DNA from: Colwellia sp. C2M11
GTDB lineage: Bacteria > Pseudomonadota > Gammaproteobacteria > Enterobacterales > Alteromonadaceae
DNA: 64,000 bases
Assembly: GCF_018860915.1 (NCBI RefSeq)
Contig: NZ_JAHKQD010000048.1
Coordinates: forward strand, 1-64,000
Direction: 5' to 3'
Shown here: positions 45,740 through 54,110 of the stretch, one piece after another
Layout: each line of letters starts with the position of its first letter
Position numbering within the stretch: the first letter of the stretch is position 1
Program-made: the position numbers and the translations under genes
The notes under the pieces: model-generated
What the model was told of the DNA's origin: nothing
Seen by the model: only the letters and a program-made list of their open reading frames with translations
The model's database searches: none

Positions 45740-46399
45740 TTAATAAATAAATGCGCCAATTGGGTTAAGCAACTTATTGATGCCTTGTGTAAAGTGTAGC
45801 GCATCATTCGCTACTGTGTAGCATAAACACCCTTCTCTTGAAATCGGATGATGCTGATGAGAACCGTCAAGCATAATAAAGTCGCCTTTAACATACTTAC
45901 CATTTGCATCTTCAAAGGAGCCTTCTAACAATAATGTTAACTCAAACCCTTTATGTGTATGTTCAGGTACTCCGCCGCCTGGCTGCATTTGTAATAAACT
46001 GGTATGAATTTCATTTTCATTCAACTGTATGCGCGAACGAGATAACTTACCAATATTAGCAGCTTTGCCTATAACCATATTATTTAAGGCTTTAGGTAAC
46101 ACATAAGTTTTATTATTAAAAACGACTGATTTTTCATCATTTTCTGGTGGTAAAAAGATAGCATCTGACTCAGTAATCGCTGCAATCATCTGATCCATAT
46201 TTAAATCGTCATCAGCCAAGTGTTCCTGATAAGCGTCTTCAAAATTAACTTCTGCTACTTGGTCTGTTAATTGTGCTATTTGATGTCGACATTTCGGACA
46301 CATCTCAGCATGAATAGCTATGCCAGCAGATAATGAAGCGGGTAATTCACCATTAACAAAAGATTGAATTAACTCAAATTTAGGGTGATGTTTAATCAT
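45740..46399 (-). CDS. ChrR-type anti-sigma factor
   Basis: A 219-residue ZAS-type anti-sigma factor. The N-terminal zinc domain has HHPKFELIQSFVNGELP and HAEMCPKCRHQ (about 28-38) with the H-x3-C-x2-C site. The C-terminal cupin domain carries MQPGGGVPEHTHKGFELTLL (about 138-157) and a second His near GSHQHHPI. In ChrR, singlet oxygen releases the sigma factor through this pair of zinc domains (known for Rhodobacter). It overlaps the sigma gene by 8 bases. Confidence 0.9.
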   Translation of the reverse strand: MIKHHPKFELIQSFVNGELPASLSAGIAIHAEMCPKCRHQIAQLTDQVAEVNFEDAYQEHLADDDLNMDQMIAAITESDAIFLPPENDEKSVVFNNKTYVLPKALNNMVIGKAANIGKLSRSRIQLNENEIHTSLLQMQPGGGVPEHTHKGFELTLLLEGSFEDANGKYVKGDFIMLDGSHQHHPISREGCLCYTVANDALHFTQGINKLLNPIGAFIY

Positions 46400-47009
46400 G
46401 ATGGTCTCCTAATTGTACTTTGAGTTTTGCTAATGCTAAACGCAAACGAGATTTTATCGTACCAAGTGGTAAGTTTAAATGAACAGCTAGTTGCTCTTGT
46501 GACATCTCCATAAAGTAAAAGCCTTTCACCACTTGTTGCTGTGCTTCTGGTAATTCATCAATAACCGTTAATAACTGTTTATTTTCAAGATGATCATCAA
46601 AAGACTCTTCTTCTGTTGCAATACTTTCGGCTATTGGCCAAATATCATCGCTTAATGTGTCTTCTTTATTCCCTTTAATTTTACGTAAAATATCAAAAGT
46701 GACATTACGCATAACGGTGTAAACCCATGTAGTGGCGGCTCCTTTATTTTTATCAAATAAGTGCGCTTTTCGCCAAACATTGCTCATGGTTTCTTGAACT
46801 ACCTCACTTGCTTGGGTTTCATTAGGGAATTTACTACGCGCAATGCGCTGTATTTTTGGTGCAAAAAATTTAAACAAATGCGTAAATGCAATTTTGTCTC
46901 GCGAAGTAGCAACAGCATCAAGCCATTGACAAAGTTGAGGATGATCTATTTTTTCTGGCATCTGAGTAGATTTATCAGATGTCACATTACTTAGCAAGTG
47001 TGTTTGCAT
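46392..47009 (-). CDS. ECF sigma factor (RpoE/ChrR-type, ECF11-like)
   Basis: About 205 residues. Region 2 is at about 38-110 (FKFFAPKIQRIARSKFP, then the WVYTVMRNVTFDILRKIKG helix that binds the -10) and region 4 at about 145-200 (LPEAQQQVVKGFYFMEMSQE, then PLGTIKSRLRLALAKL for the -35). Together with the ChrR partner this is the ECF11 layout of photooxidative stress regulators. I chose the ATG at 47009; a TTG five codons earlier is also open. A candidate autoregulated promoter stands at 47048-47075. Confidence 0.9.
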   Translation of the reverse strand: MQTHLLSNVTSDKSTQMPEKIDHPQLCQWLDAVATSRDKIAFTHLFKFFAPKIQRIARSKFPNETQASEVVQETMSNVWRKAHLFDKNKGAATTWVYTVMRNVTFDILRKIKGNKEDTLSDDIWPIAESIATEEESFDDHLENKQLLTVIDELPEAQQQVVKGFYFMEMSQEQLAVHLNLPLGTIKSRLRLALAKLKVQLGDHHD

Positions 47010-47047
47010 TGCTTTTATCACCAAGAGCTGCTTTAAAACTTATATAC

Positions 47048-47075
47048 CTATACGGCTCCTAATTAATAAAGATCA
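47048..47075 (-). promoter_or_regulatory. Candidate ECF11-type promoter of the sigma gene
   Basis: On the minus strand: TGATCT (-35, 47075 side), 16 bases, GTATAG (-10, 47048-47053). It shares the flanking AAGTGATC and GTAT with the promoter candidate at 47814-47842, and agrees with TGATC-N16/18-CGTAT-like sites of ChrR-linked sigma factors (from memory). Its place 39 bases before the sigma start fits autoregulation. Confidence 0.5.
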
Positions 47076-47136
47076 CTTAATCACAAATTTTTTTACTTAC
47101 TTTTTTCTGCTTACTCAAAAGTGATTTACATTATTG

Positions 47137-47769
47137 CTATTCGTTAAAAATAATAGACTGCACAAACCCCTTTGCTTCCTCATAGCTATGACTGTGTACA
47201 AAAGAGGTTTTAATAGCTAAGTCGACCGGAATAAGCTCTAACCATCTTGCTACCACCCAATTAGCATTATGCGTGGCTTTTTCTACGTAAAGCTTATTGA
47301 GCATAGTATTACTATCAAAGACGTTATCTAGTGATTGTGACAAAGTATCTGTAGTGCTTTGTTCTATTTCTTGTGACCAATGTGATCTCTCAGATACCAC
47401 CCCAAAGTGCAAATCATCCTCATCTTGGTCGCTCGATAAAATATTCACTAGCGACTTACATTGAACATCTATTTCTAAAATACCATCGTCACCTTGGTCA
47501 AAATTAATAATTTCAACCCAACTCCCCCAAAGAGTATCAGGCTCTTTTGGCTCCATAGTTTTTAAGTCAGGGTTTTCTGCCTTAGTATTAATTGCATCAG
47601 AGTCCTCTGATTCAATACTATTTAACCAGATAACAAAGCCTTGTTCTTGCGTTGCTATTTTTACCATTTTCAAATAACGTGGTTCAAAAATACGCAAACG
47701 AGTAATTCCACCTGGTAATATAAATACAGGTAATGGAAAAATAGGTAACCTTGTCTTTACCTTTTGCAT
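47137..47769 (-). CDS. LON N-terminal-domain protein
   Basis: A 210-residue protein with a stand-alone LON substrate-binding domain: LPIFPLPVFILPGGITRLRI (about 8-27) and FEPRYLKMVKIA (about 28-39). No protease part is present. Such proteins accompany photolyase/sigma clusters in marine gammaproteobacteria (from memory), and their role is unknown. It is separated from the sigma gene by about 110 bases holding a promoter, and has its own promoter candidate. Confidence 0.82.
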   Translation of the reverse strand: MQKVKTRLPIFPLPVFILPGGITRLRIFEPRYLKMVKIATQEQGFVIWLNSIESEDSDAINTKAENPDLKTMEPKEPDTLWGSWVEIINFDQGDDGILEIDVQCKSLVNILSSDQDEDDLHFGVVSERSHWSQEIEQSTTDTLSQSLDNVFDSNTMLNKLYVEKATHNANWVVARWLELIPVDLAIKTSFVHSHSYEEAKGFVQSIIFNE

Positions 47770-47790
47770 AAGTAGTTCGCTCCTGTTGTT

Positions 47791-47820
47791 AAGCTATTAG
47801 ATACGAAGCTATTAGATACG
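47791..47820. repeat. 15-bp perfect tandem duplication in promoter
   Basis: AAGCTATTAGATACG occurs at 47791-47805 and again at 47806-47820 with no gap. Each copy contains the GTATCT that serves as -10 in the candidate promoter, so the duplication creates a second, shifted -10. Confidence 0.8.
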
Positions 47821-47842
47821 AATCAACACGACTAAATGATCA
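47814..47842 (-). promoter_or_regulatory. Candidate ECF11-type promoter of the LON-domain gene
   Basis: Minus strand: TGATCA, 17 bases, GTATCT. It shares AAGTGATC and GTAT with the site before the sigma gene. It lies about 45 bases before the ATG, inside and beside the 15-bp tandem repeat. Confidence 0.5.
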
Positions 47843-47866
47843 CTTATCAATGCATTTACACTAAAT

Positions 47867-47916
47867 AACCTGAGCTCGGTTTAATAAATTAAAACATCTT
47901 AAACCGAGTTCAAGTT
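47867..47916. repeat. Inverted pair of the dispersed repeat (terminator-like)
   Basis: AACCTGAGCTCGGTTTAA (47867-47884) and TTAAACCGAGTTCAAGTT (47899-47916) are complementary at 16 of 18 positions across a 14-base loop. It starts 14 bases after the DUF3833 stop and so likely terminates that operon. Each arm is a copy of the repeat seen at 25320, 26694 and 32034. Confidence 0.6.
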
Positions 47917-47930
47917 AAATAAGTATTACC

Positions 47931-48482
47931 TTACTGACATGTTTTTTGCGAGAATTCTTTATCAAAAAACAAAGTAATTTCTGCGACATCAATACCAAAT
48001 TTTGACATAGAGGTTTTATTCATTACTCGATATTTATCAATTTGATACATCCAATCATCCATACTGACTTGATACGTTTCATCATCAAGCTTTAGCAGCA
48101 AATCATACTTAAATTGAAAAGCAAAACCCTGATGTTTTCCAATAGCAATACCAGCAACATCTTCAGCTGTGCCGCGATAGCTGCCATCTTTTTGTTTAGT
48201 TAGCTGCCAATTACGAAAAGAAACCTCACCATCATTGAAATAAAACTTTTCAGCTAAGGTGCCTTTATTACCTTCCCACGTACCGATAATTTCAACACAA
48301 AAACGTCTTGTCACTTGTTGAGAATAATCTTGTACAGTGCCCCAAGCTATTACGTTACCGTTGAAGTATTGTTTAATATCAAAAGGTACCTCTGTTTCTT
48401 TATAATCCTGTAATGCCGTTGAACAGCTAGCAAGAAAAAAGGCGATAATCGAAATTAATACCATCTGAATAAGTTTATTCAT
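47931..48482 (-). CDS. DUF3833 lipoprotein
   Basis: A 183-residue protein with a lipoprotein signal (MVLISIIAFFLASCST, Cys at about 20). The mature part fits DUF3833: FDIKQYFNGNVIAWGTVQDY, then VTRRFCVEIIGTWEG, and DDWMYQIDKYRVMNKTSMS near the end. It is a lipocalin-like beta fold of unknown role. It overlaps the chalcone-isomerase-like gene by 8 bases and travels with Cfa/DUF1365 genes in many genomes, which suggests a task in lipid handling at the envelope. Confidence 0.85.
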   Translation of the reverse strand: MNKLIQMVLISIIAFFLASCSTALQDYKETEVPFDIKQYFNGNVIAWGTVQDYSQQVTRRFCVEIIGTWEGNKGTLAEKFYFNDGEVSFRNWQLTKQKDGSYRGTAEDVAGIAIGKHQGFAFQFKYDLLLKLDDETYQVSMDDWMYQIDKYRVMNKTSMSKFGIDVAEITLFFDKEFSQKTCQ

Positions 48483-49062
48483 CGATGTTTTCTCCTAATA
48501 ATTCAGCCTTCAATTCAGGTTCACTGGTCTTTTCTGACAGCCATATGGCTAAAAATAGTTGACTAAACTCTGCTCGTTCAATAACGCCTACTTTGAGATT
48601 GTTAAAATAAAAGATAGATTTATTATCTTGAACCGACAACGCTAACTTATCGCCTGCATAAATATCAGGCCATATTGCTTTTAGTTTAGGTATAAACTGA
48701 TTGTATTGAGCTTTTGAAAAACCTAAGTGTTGCCATTGTTCTATTGTGCGCTCAAGTAGGTCTGCTGCAGTAATATCTTTTAAATACTCTATTTCAAAAA
48801 TCAGTTCTGCGGGTGGGTTTTCAGGTATATAGGAGCCTGACTTTGTATAAAGGGTACTATGGTAAATATCCCAAAATAAAAATGTAAACTTAGCATTACC
48901 CACTTCTGTAAAGCCAAGTTCTTTAAAGCCCGGTCCTGTAAAGTTCAGTTTGTTAAAGCTTTCAGCTGGTTTTTCTTCCTTAACATTTTGATTATTGTCA
49001 GCCTGAACTTCGAACAGTATAGAGATAAAGACCAACAATATTATTAGACCCGGTTTATACAT
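48475..49062 (-). CDS. Chalcone-isomerase-like protein
   Basis: A 195-residue secreted protein with an N-terminal signal peptide (IILLVFISILFEVQA). It has a chalcone_isomerase-type fold: KELGFTEVGNAKFTFLFWDI (about 50-69), YLKDITAADLLERTIEQWQH (about 93-112) and the IFYFNNLKVGVIER strand pair. In bacteria these are not flavonoid enzymes; fatty-acid binding is the known theme of the fold (plant FAP relatives). It overlaps both neighbours, so the three genes are one operon. Confidence 0.8.
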   Translation of the reverse strand: MYKPGLIILLVFISILFEVQADNNQNVKEEKPAESFNKLNFTGPGFKELGFTEVGNAKFTFLFWDIYHSTLYTKSGSYIPENPPAELIFEIEYLKDITAADLLERTIEQWQHLGFSKAQYNQFIPKLKAIWPDIYAGDKLALSVQDNKSIFYFNNLKVGVIERAEFSQLFLAIWLSEKTSEPELKAELLGENIDE

Positions 49063-49549
49063 TATTTGTCTCCTGAAAATAGAACATTTTCTTTAAATGA
49101 AAAAACAACACCATTAATATTGACCAGATAACAGCTAAGATAAAGTAAGTAGTCAAAACCTCGAATCCAAAAGTCATTGATGTTAACGATTCACCGGCGA
49201 TATAACTTAGCGGTGGGAAGATAAAACCAACCATTAACTGGAATACTTTAGCTCGCGATAAAAACTGTAAGCTATGAGCAATAGTTGCGGCAAAGGCGAT
49301 CCATAACATCATTAACCATAATGGAATAACTAACTGATCTTTAAATTGAAAAACATCAAAAAATAATAAGGCTGAATCAATAACAATACCTATTGTTGCA
49401 ACAGAAATAATTAATTTAGCTTCTGCAGCTCGCTGTTTACAAAAATAAAAATGTAATCCTATCCATAAAATAACTATAGGAATAAAGCGATTTTCTAAAA
49501 GAATTAGCCCAAACCATGCAATGTTGAAACCGATAATATTAAGTAGCAT
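49055..49549 (-). CDS. DUF2878 membrane protein
   Basis: A 164-residue polytopic membrane protein with about five helices. IGFNIAWFGLILLENRFIP at the start, VIDSALLFFDVFQFKD (about 56-71) and PLSYIAGESLTSM (about 112-124) are features of DUF2878. The function is unknown. It heads the DUF2878-chalcone isomerase-DUF3833 set, which commonly accompanies cfa/DUF1365 clusters. Its start shows no clear ECF promoter. Confidence 0.8.
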   Translation of the reverse strand: MLLNIIGFNIAWFGLILLENRFIPIVILWIGLHFYFCKQRAAEAKLIISVATIGIVIDSALLFFDVFQFKDQLVIPLWLMMLWIAFAATIAHSLQFLSRAKVFQLMVGFIFPPLSYIAGESLTSMTFGFEVLTTYFILAVIWSILMVLFFHLKKMFYFQETNNV

Positions 49550-49669
49550 ATTAATAATAATTGTTAACTTTGTAGGTAATACGGTTGAAACTTGAATGTG
49601 GATTACTTATAGCCGACTTATTTACACCAGCAGACAAAGTAAGGCTAAAATTGGCGACTCAAAAAGTGA

Positions 49670-50413
49670 TTAAAATTTTCGACTGTATAAGAGCCTGATA
49701 CTTAAATTAGAATGCTTTTCAACTAATGGACTGTCCGTTATTTCAGAAGAAAACCAGGTATGCTGAAGGCTAAATTGAGTAAAACCACCTAAAAGAATAG
49801 GTGTGGAAATAGATAAACCAAGACCGGCGTTCATACCGCTCTTACCAGTATATTCAACTCTATTAGCATTAATTTCATCTTTACCTACACCATAATAATA
49901 ATCGATATGATTACGGTCTAAATAACTCAATACCATGTTAGGCTCGACAAATAAAGGGCCAAATCTAAACGTATGTGCAATAGTAGAAGAAAGCTCAACA
50001 CCATTTGAACGATTCAATACATCAAACATTGATGATAAGCCAACCTTCCAATTATTTTTTTGATACTTTAAGCCTATACCCGCATCCATAGATATTTTTC
50101 TATCGGCCATACCGGCAAAAATATAACTGTCATCTTCATCAAATCCCTGAAACCTTGGTGCAACTTGCACTAAGACGTTCAGATCAGCAACCTTCGCCAC
50201 TTTGTAACTAACAAAAGGGCCGTAAACGTTTAGCTTTTCACCTCGGTAACCAATAATGGGTATTATTATATTTCGTCTGTTATAGCCTTTATATACCTCT
50301 TTACTTGTGCTTAAACCAAGGCCATATATAAAGCCGCTTCTATCAACAGGCTTTTGCGCGGCAGATGATAAAGAGACAACAAGTGCTAGGCATACAATAA
50401 TTTTTTTGATCAT
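49670..50413 (-). CDS. MipA/OmpV-like outer membrane protein
   Basis: A 247-residue outer membrane beta-barrel with signal peptide (KIIVCLALVVSLSSAAQ). YGLGLSTSKEVYKGYNRR (about 30-47), the PIIGYRGEKLNVYGPFVSYK strands (about 51-70) and the terminal LLYSRKF with a final Phe support an OmpV/MipA-type barrel. It may be a porin or scaffold; the ligand is unknown. GCAGGAATAAC lies upstream of the ATG. It is 120 bases upstream of the DUF2878 operon, on the same strand. Confidence 0.8.
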   Translation of the reverse strand: MIKKIIVCLALVVSLSSAAQKPVDRSGFIYGLGLSTSKEVYKGYNRRNIIIPIIGYRGEKLNVYGPFVSYKVAKVADLNVLVQVAPRFQGFDEDDSYIFAGMADRKISMDAGIGLKYQKNNWKVGLSSMFDVLNRSNGVELSSTIAHTFRFGPLFVEPNMVLSYLDRNHIDYYYGVGKDEINANRVEYTGKSGMNAGLGLSISTPILLGGFTQFSLQHTWFSSEITDSPLVEKHSNLSIRLLYSRKF

Positions 50414-50656
50414 GATTTCGTTATTCCTGCTAATAAATTAACCCTATTGTTTCAATATACGTTGTTTAGCGTATTTTAGATTTATTATCTGCCTATTTTT
50501 TAAGTGTTTAGTTTGTTTATCCGCTTAACTTCGCTTTATTTTTTAATATTTGTGAACTAATTTAAGTGGATGAGCGTATATCATGACTATAGCGGTTTTT
50601 ATAATAAATAGCGCTTTATGACAAACAACACGGATAACAATCCTTAAGGACTTTAC

Positions 50657-51181
50657 ATGCGTATCTTTTTTATCTGCCTATTCACATTATTAACAGCAAG
50701 TTGTAGTAGTCATTATGCTAATCAATCCCAGGTAGGGGAAAAATTCCCTTCAATTACAGGAGAAAATCTTGAAGAACAGCAAGTGAATATTCCAAGTGAC
50801 TTTAAAGGAGAAAAAACACTCTTACTTATTGGCTATAAACAAAATTCACAATTTGATATTGATAGATGGTTAATTGGCTTAGATATGACCTCAACAAAGG
50901 TTAATACTTATGAAATACCAACGATAACAGGCATGTTCCCGAGAATGTTTAGCACCATGATTGATAACGGTATGCGTGCCGGTATTCCAAAAGATTTATG
51001 GCAAGGTGTTATTACTGTTTATAGCGATGGAGAAAAGGTACAAGCTTTTACTGGCAACGAAAATCCCAATAGTGCCAGAGTCATTTTACTCGATGAAAAT
51101 GGTATTATTTTGTACATGTACGATGACGGGTTTTCAGTTAGCGCGCTCAACCAAGTAAGAAGTTTTTTAACCAGTTCATAA
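50657..51181 (+). CDS. ATP10-like/thioredoxin-fold lipoprotein
   Basis: A 174-residue protein with a lipoprotein signal (MRIFFICLFTLLTASCSS, Cys at 16). The mature part resembles the thioredoxin-fold ATP10-like group: VGEKFPSITGENLEEQQVNI, LLLIGYKQNSQFDIDRWLIG (about 55-74), YEIPTI and MIDNGMRAGIPKDL (about 101-114), then LLDENGIILYMYDDGFS near the end. No CxxC is present, so it is not an oxidoreductase of the usual kind. AAGGAC lies before the ATG. Confidence 0.7.
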   Translation: MRIFFICLFTLLTASCSSHYANQSQVGEKFPSITGENLEEQQVNIPSDFKGEKTLLLIGYKQNSQFDIDRWLIGLDMTSTKVNTYEIPTITGMFPRMFSTMIDNGMRAGIPKDLWQGVITVYSDGEKVQAFTGNENPNSARVILLDENGIILYMYDDGFSVSALNQVRSFLTSS

Positions 51182-51361
51182 TTAAACTTACGTAATAACA
51201 TTTGTCGAATAACACTTGCCAAATAACGCTTATTGAATAAAAAACATTCAATGAAGCTTGTAATATAAATGTAGCTGCAACACTTAACCAGTAGCATCGT
51301 TATAGCCTGTAGCCTGTAGCCACCCCAGTACAGGTTAAAAATAATCTAATAAGGTGATCTT

Positions 51362-52267
51362 ATGAATGTTCTTATTACCGGTGGAACAGGGCTGATTGGT
51401 AAAGCCTTAATCAAAGTTTTACGCCAAAGCCATACCAATATCACCGTTCTCACTAGAAACTGCAGTAAAGCCGTAAAAACATTAGGCACTGATATTAATG
51501 TTATTGATGAGCTAAATCTTTCAACTATTGAGAATATAGATACAGTTATTAATTTAGCTGGCGAGCCTATTGCAAATAAACGATGGTCTGTTGAGCAAAA
51601 AAAACAGATATGTCAAAGCCGTTGGGATATTACAGAAAAATTATCTACCCTGATAAAAACAGCAAAAAATCCTCCGAGCCTTTTTATTTCAGGTAGTGCT
51701 ATTGGCATATATGGCAGGCAAGGCAGTCTTTCTATTGATGAGGAGTTTACAGATTACCATCGAGAATTCACCTATGAAGTTTGCTCAAAGTGGGAAAATT
51801 TAGCGCTAGCCGCAAAATCAGAAAACACCCGTATTGCAATTTTACGAACAGGTATTGTGTTAGATAAACACGAAGGGGCAATTGCTAAAATGCTATTACC
51901 TTTTAAATTATGCTTAGGTGGGAAAATAAGTCACGGGCAACAAATGATGTCATGGATACATATTGACGATATGGTAGCGGCAATATTACATATTCAAAAG
52001 ACACCTTCCCTTAAAGGTTTTATCAATATAACAGCTGAGCAGCCAGTGTCTAATAATGTATTCTCTCGTACTTTAGCAAAAACATTAAATAGGCCTTGTA
52101 TGCTCACAACACCTGCCTTTATTTTAAAATTAATTTTTGGGGAAATGGCAGACTTATTACTCTTTGGACAAAATGTAAAACCGACTAAATTAAAAAACAG
52201 CGGCTTCCGCTTTACCTACCCAAGCATTGATAGCGCATTAAAAAATTTACTAACTAAAAAGTTATAA
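51362..52267 (+). CDS. TIGR01777-family NAD-dependent epimerase-like protein
   Basis: A 301-residue YfcH-type protein. The Rossmann motif is LITGGTGLIGKALIKVLRQ (about 3-21), then the NLAGEPIANKRWS block (about 64-76), the FISGSAIGIYG segment (about 106-116) and the C-terminal DUF1731 part (PTKLKNSGFRFTYP near 275-288). YfcH-like genes are regular companions of photolyase/Cfa clusters (from memory), and their reaction is unknown. AAGGTGATCTT precedes the ATG. Confidence 0.87.
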   Translation: MNVLITGGTGLIGKALIKVLRQSHTNITVLTRNCSKAVKTLGTDINVIDELNLSTIENIDTVINLAGEPIANKRWSVEQKKQICQSRWDITEKLSTLIKTAKNPPSLFISGSAIGIYGRQGSLSIDEEFTDYHREFTYEVCSKWENLALAAKSENTRIAILRTGIVLDKHEGAIAKMLLPFKLCLGGKISHGQQMMSWIHIDDMVAAILHIQKTPSLKGFINITAEQPVSNNVFSRTLAKTLNRPCMLTTPAFILKLIFGEMADLLLFGQNVKPTKLKNSGFRFTYPSIDSALKNLLTKKL

Positions 52268-52418
52268 CAATTGAGTAATATTAACGCTAATTGCTGTAAC
52301 TTTTCTTTAACTAACTAATTGATTAATCTTTTGTTCATCGCTAATAAGCAGCCATTCTATTCAATCAATAACAACACGGTCATTTAGATAGCCATTTTGA
52401 CATAAAAATGAAATATCA

Positions 52419-52436
52419 CTGTAAAGTAACCGTCAC
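52419..52436 (+). promoter_or_regulatory. Pho-box-like direct repeat
   Basis: CTGTAAA, GTAA, CCGTCAC at 52419-52436 matches the two 7-base PhoB units (CTGTCAT, 4-base spacer, CTGTCAT) with 5 and 5-6 of 7 positions. It lies 73 bases before an alkaline phosphatase gene, a known PhoB target type. Confidence 0.5.
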
Positions 52437-52467
52437 ATAAACATCATCTTATATTCATCATAACTAC

Positions 52468-52501
52468 TTATGCTGTGTTATTTTTAAATAACACAGCATA
52501 A
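52468..52501 (+). repeat. 16-bp perfect hairpin at the phosphatase ribosome-binding site
   Basis: TTATGCTGTGTTATTT (52468-52483) pairs perfectly with 52486-52501 across a 2-base spacer. The right arm runs into the AAGG Shine-Dalgarno of the phosphatase gene. It could be an operator palindrome, or an RNA hairpin that limits ribosome access. Confidence 0.8.
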
Positions 52502-52508
52502 GGTCACA

Positions 52509-54095
52509 ATGAAAATGATCAAACAAAGCTTATCGGTAATGATTGCTGGTATATTGTCTTCGACAACATACGCAGCGACAACTGATACACAGCTGAATAA
52601 TACTTGGTATAAAGAAGCACAAACTAAACTTACCGAAAAATTACAGCAAGCAAGATCAACAAAAGCAAAAAATGTAATTCTATTTGTTGGTGATGGTATG
52701 GGCATTTCAACGCTAACCGCAGCGCGTATTTTAAAAGGGCAATTAGCAGGAAATTCAGGTGAAGAAGGTTATTTAAGTTTTGAAACCTTTCCTTATGCGG
52801 CATTAGTTAAAACTTATAATGTAGATGCACAAACACCAGACTCCGCCGGCACTATGACGGCAATGATAAGCGGCTTAAAAACCGATGCCGGTGTTTTGGG
52901 AGTCAATGAAGACATTATTCGTGGCAATTGTGCATCAGTAAAAGGCAACGAAGTTGTTACTGCATTAGAGTTAGCTGAAATAAAAGGTTTATCTACAGGC
53001 GTTATTTCAACAGCTCGTATAACCCATGCAACGCCAGCAGCAACCTACGCAAAGTCAGCAGATCGTAACTGGGAAGACATCTCAGATATGGACATTGAAA
53101 ATAATGCTGAACGTGCAAATTGTGAAGACATTGCCTCACAACTGGTTAACTTTGAAAGCAACTTAGAAGCTCGATATACAGGTATTGATGTTGACGGTAT
53201 TGATGTTGTTTTGGGTGGTGGTCGTCGTCATTTCTTACCAAAAGAGGCAATTTATAATAGTGCTGATGCTGCTAGCGATATAGAAGGCGATCGCACGGAT
53301 GGTCGAGATTTAACAGCAGAATGGCGTGCCATGTACCCAAATGGTAAATATGTTATTGATCAAACAGGTTTCGATAGTATTGACCCTGAAACTACTGCCC
53401 GTGTTTTTGGTTTATTTAATGAATCTCATATGCAATACGAAGCAGATCGCAGTAATGATATTGCTGGCGAGCCAAGTCTTTCTCAAATGACTGAAAAAGC
53501 GATCAATATTCTTGATAATAACGATAAAGGTTATTTCTTAATGGTTGAGTCAGGACGAATTGATCATGGTCATCATGCCGGTAGTGCAAGCACGGCATTA
53601 ACTGATGCTATTGAATTTTCAAATGCTGTTCAAGCCGCAATTGAAGCAACCAATGATGAAGAAACATTAATCATTGTTACCGCAGATCATAGCCATGTAT
53701 TTACGATTGCTGGCTATCCAAAGCGTGGCAACCCTATTTTAGGTAAAGTGGTTGGCGTTGGTGAAACCAGTCCTTCAGAGGCTTTTGACGGTTTACCATA
53801 CACCACATTAGGTTATAGCAATGGCCTAGGTTTTAGAGATTTAGGGGCGGAAACAGATGGAGACGCATCTTATACATCAGGGCCTGTTGCCGGTAGACAA
53901 GATATCACAGCAATTGATACGACAACGCCAGGCTATCACCAAGAAGTTATCGTGCCATTAGGCAGTGAAACACATGCTGGAGAAGATGTTGCTATTCATA
54001 CATCAGGCCCGGGGGCACACCTTGTTCAAGGTTCAGTTGAACAAAGCGTTGTTTTTCATTTGATCAATCGTGCACTTGATTTAGTTGGTCAATAG
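52509..54095 (+). CDS. phoA: Alkaline phosphatase, secreted
   Basis: A 528-residue phosphomonoesterase with a signal peptide (QSLSVMIAGILSSTTYAA). The metal and catalytic residues of the family are in order: VGDGMG (Asp), TPDSAGTMTA (Ser nucleophile), ESGRIDHGHHAG (Asp/His for zinc), TADHSH and ETHAGEDVAIHTSGPGAH (His). It releases phosphate from organic esters in the periplasm. It lies behind a Pho-box-like site. The next gene, 15 bases on, is a paralogue with long blocks of identity. Confidence 0.92.
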   Translation: MKMIKQSLSVMIAGILSSTTYAATTDTQLNNTWYKEAQTKLTEKLQQARSTKAKNVILFVGDGMGISTLTAARILKGQLAGNSGEEGYLSFETFPYAALVKTYNVDAQTPDSAGTMTAMISGLKTDAGVLGVNEDIIRGNCASVKGNEVVTALELAEIKGLSTGVISTARITHATPAATYAKSADRNWEDISDMDIENNAERANCEDIASQLVNFESNLEARYTGIDVDGIDVVLGGGRRHFLPKEAIYNSADAASDIEGDRTDGRDLTAEWRAMYPNGKYVIDQTGFDSIDPETTARVFGLFNESHMQYEADRSNDIAGEPSLSQMTEKAINILDNNDKGYFLMVESGRIDHGHHAGSASTALTDAIEFSNAVQAAIEATNDEETLIIVTADHSHVFTIAGYPKRGNPILGKVVGVGETSPSEAFDGLPYTTLGYSNGLGFRDLGAETDGDASYTSGPVAGRQDITAIDTTTPGYHQEVIVPLGSETHAGEDVAIHTSGPGAHLVQGSVEQSVVFHLINRALDLVGQ

Positions 54096-54110
54096 GCCCT
54101 TAAGGATTTT

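Noticed and set aside
48475..49062. Flavonoid pathway enzyme
   Set aside because: The chalcone-isomerase fold is present, but no chalcone synthase or phenylpropanoid gene is near. Bacterial members are not known to act on flavonoids.
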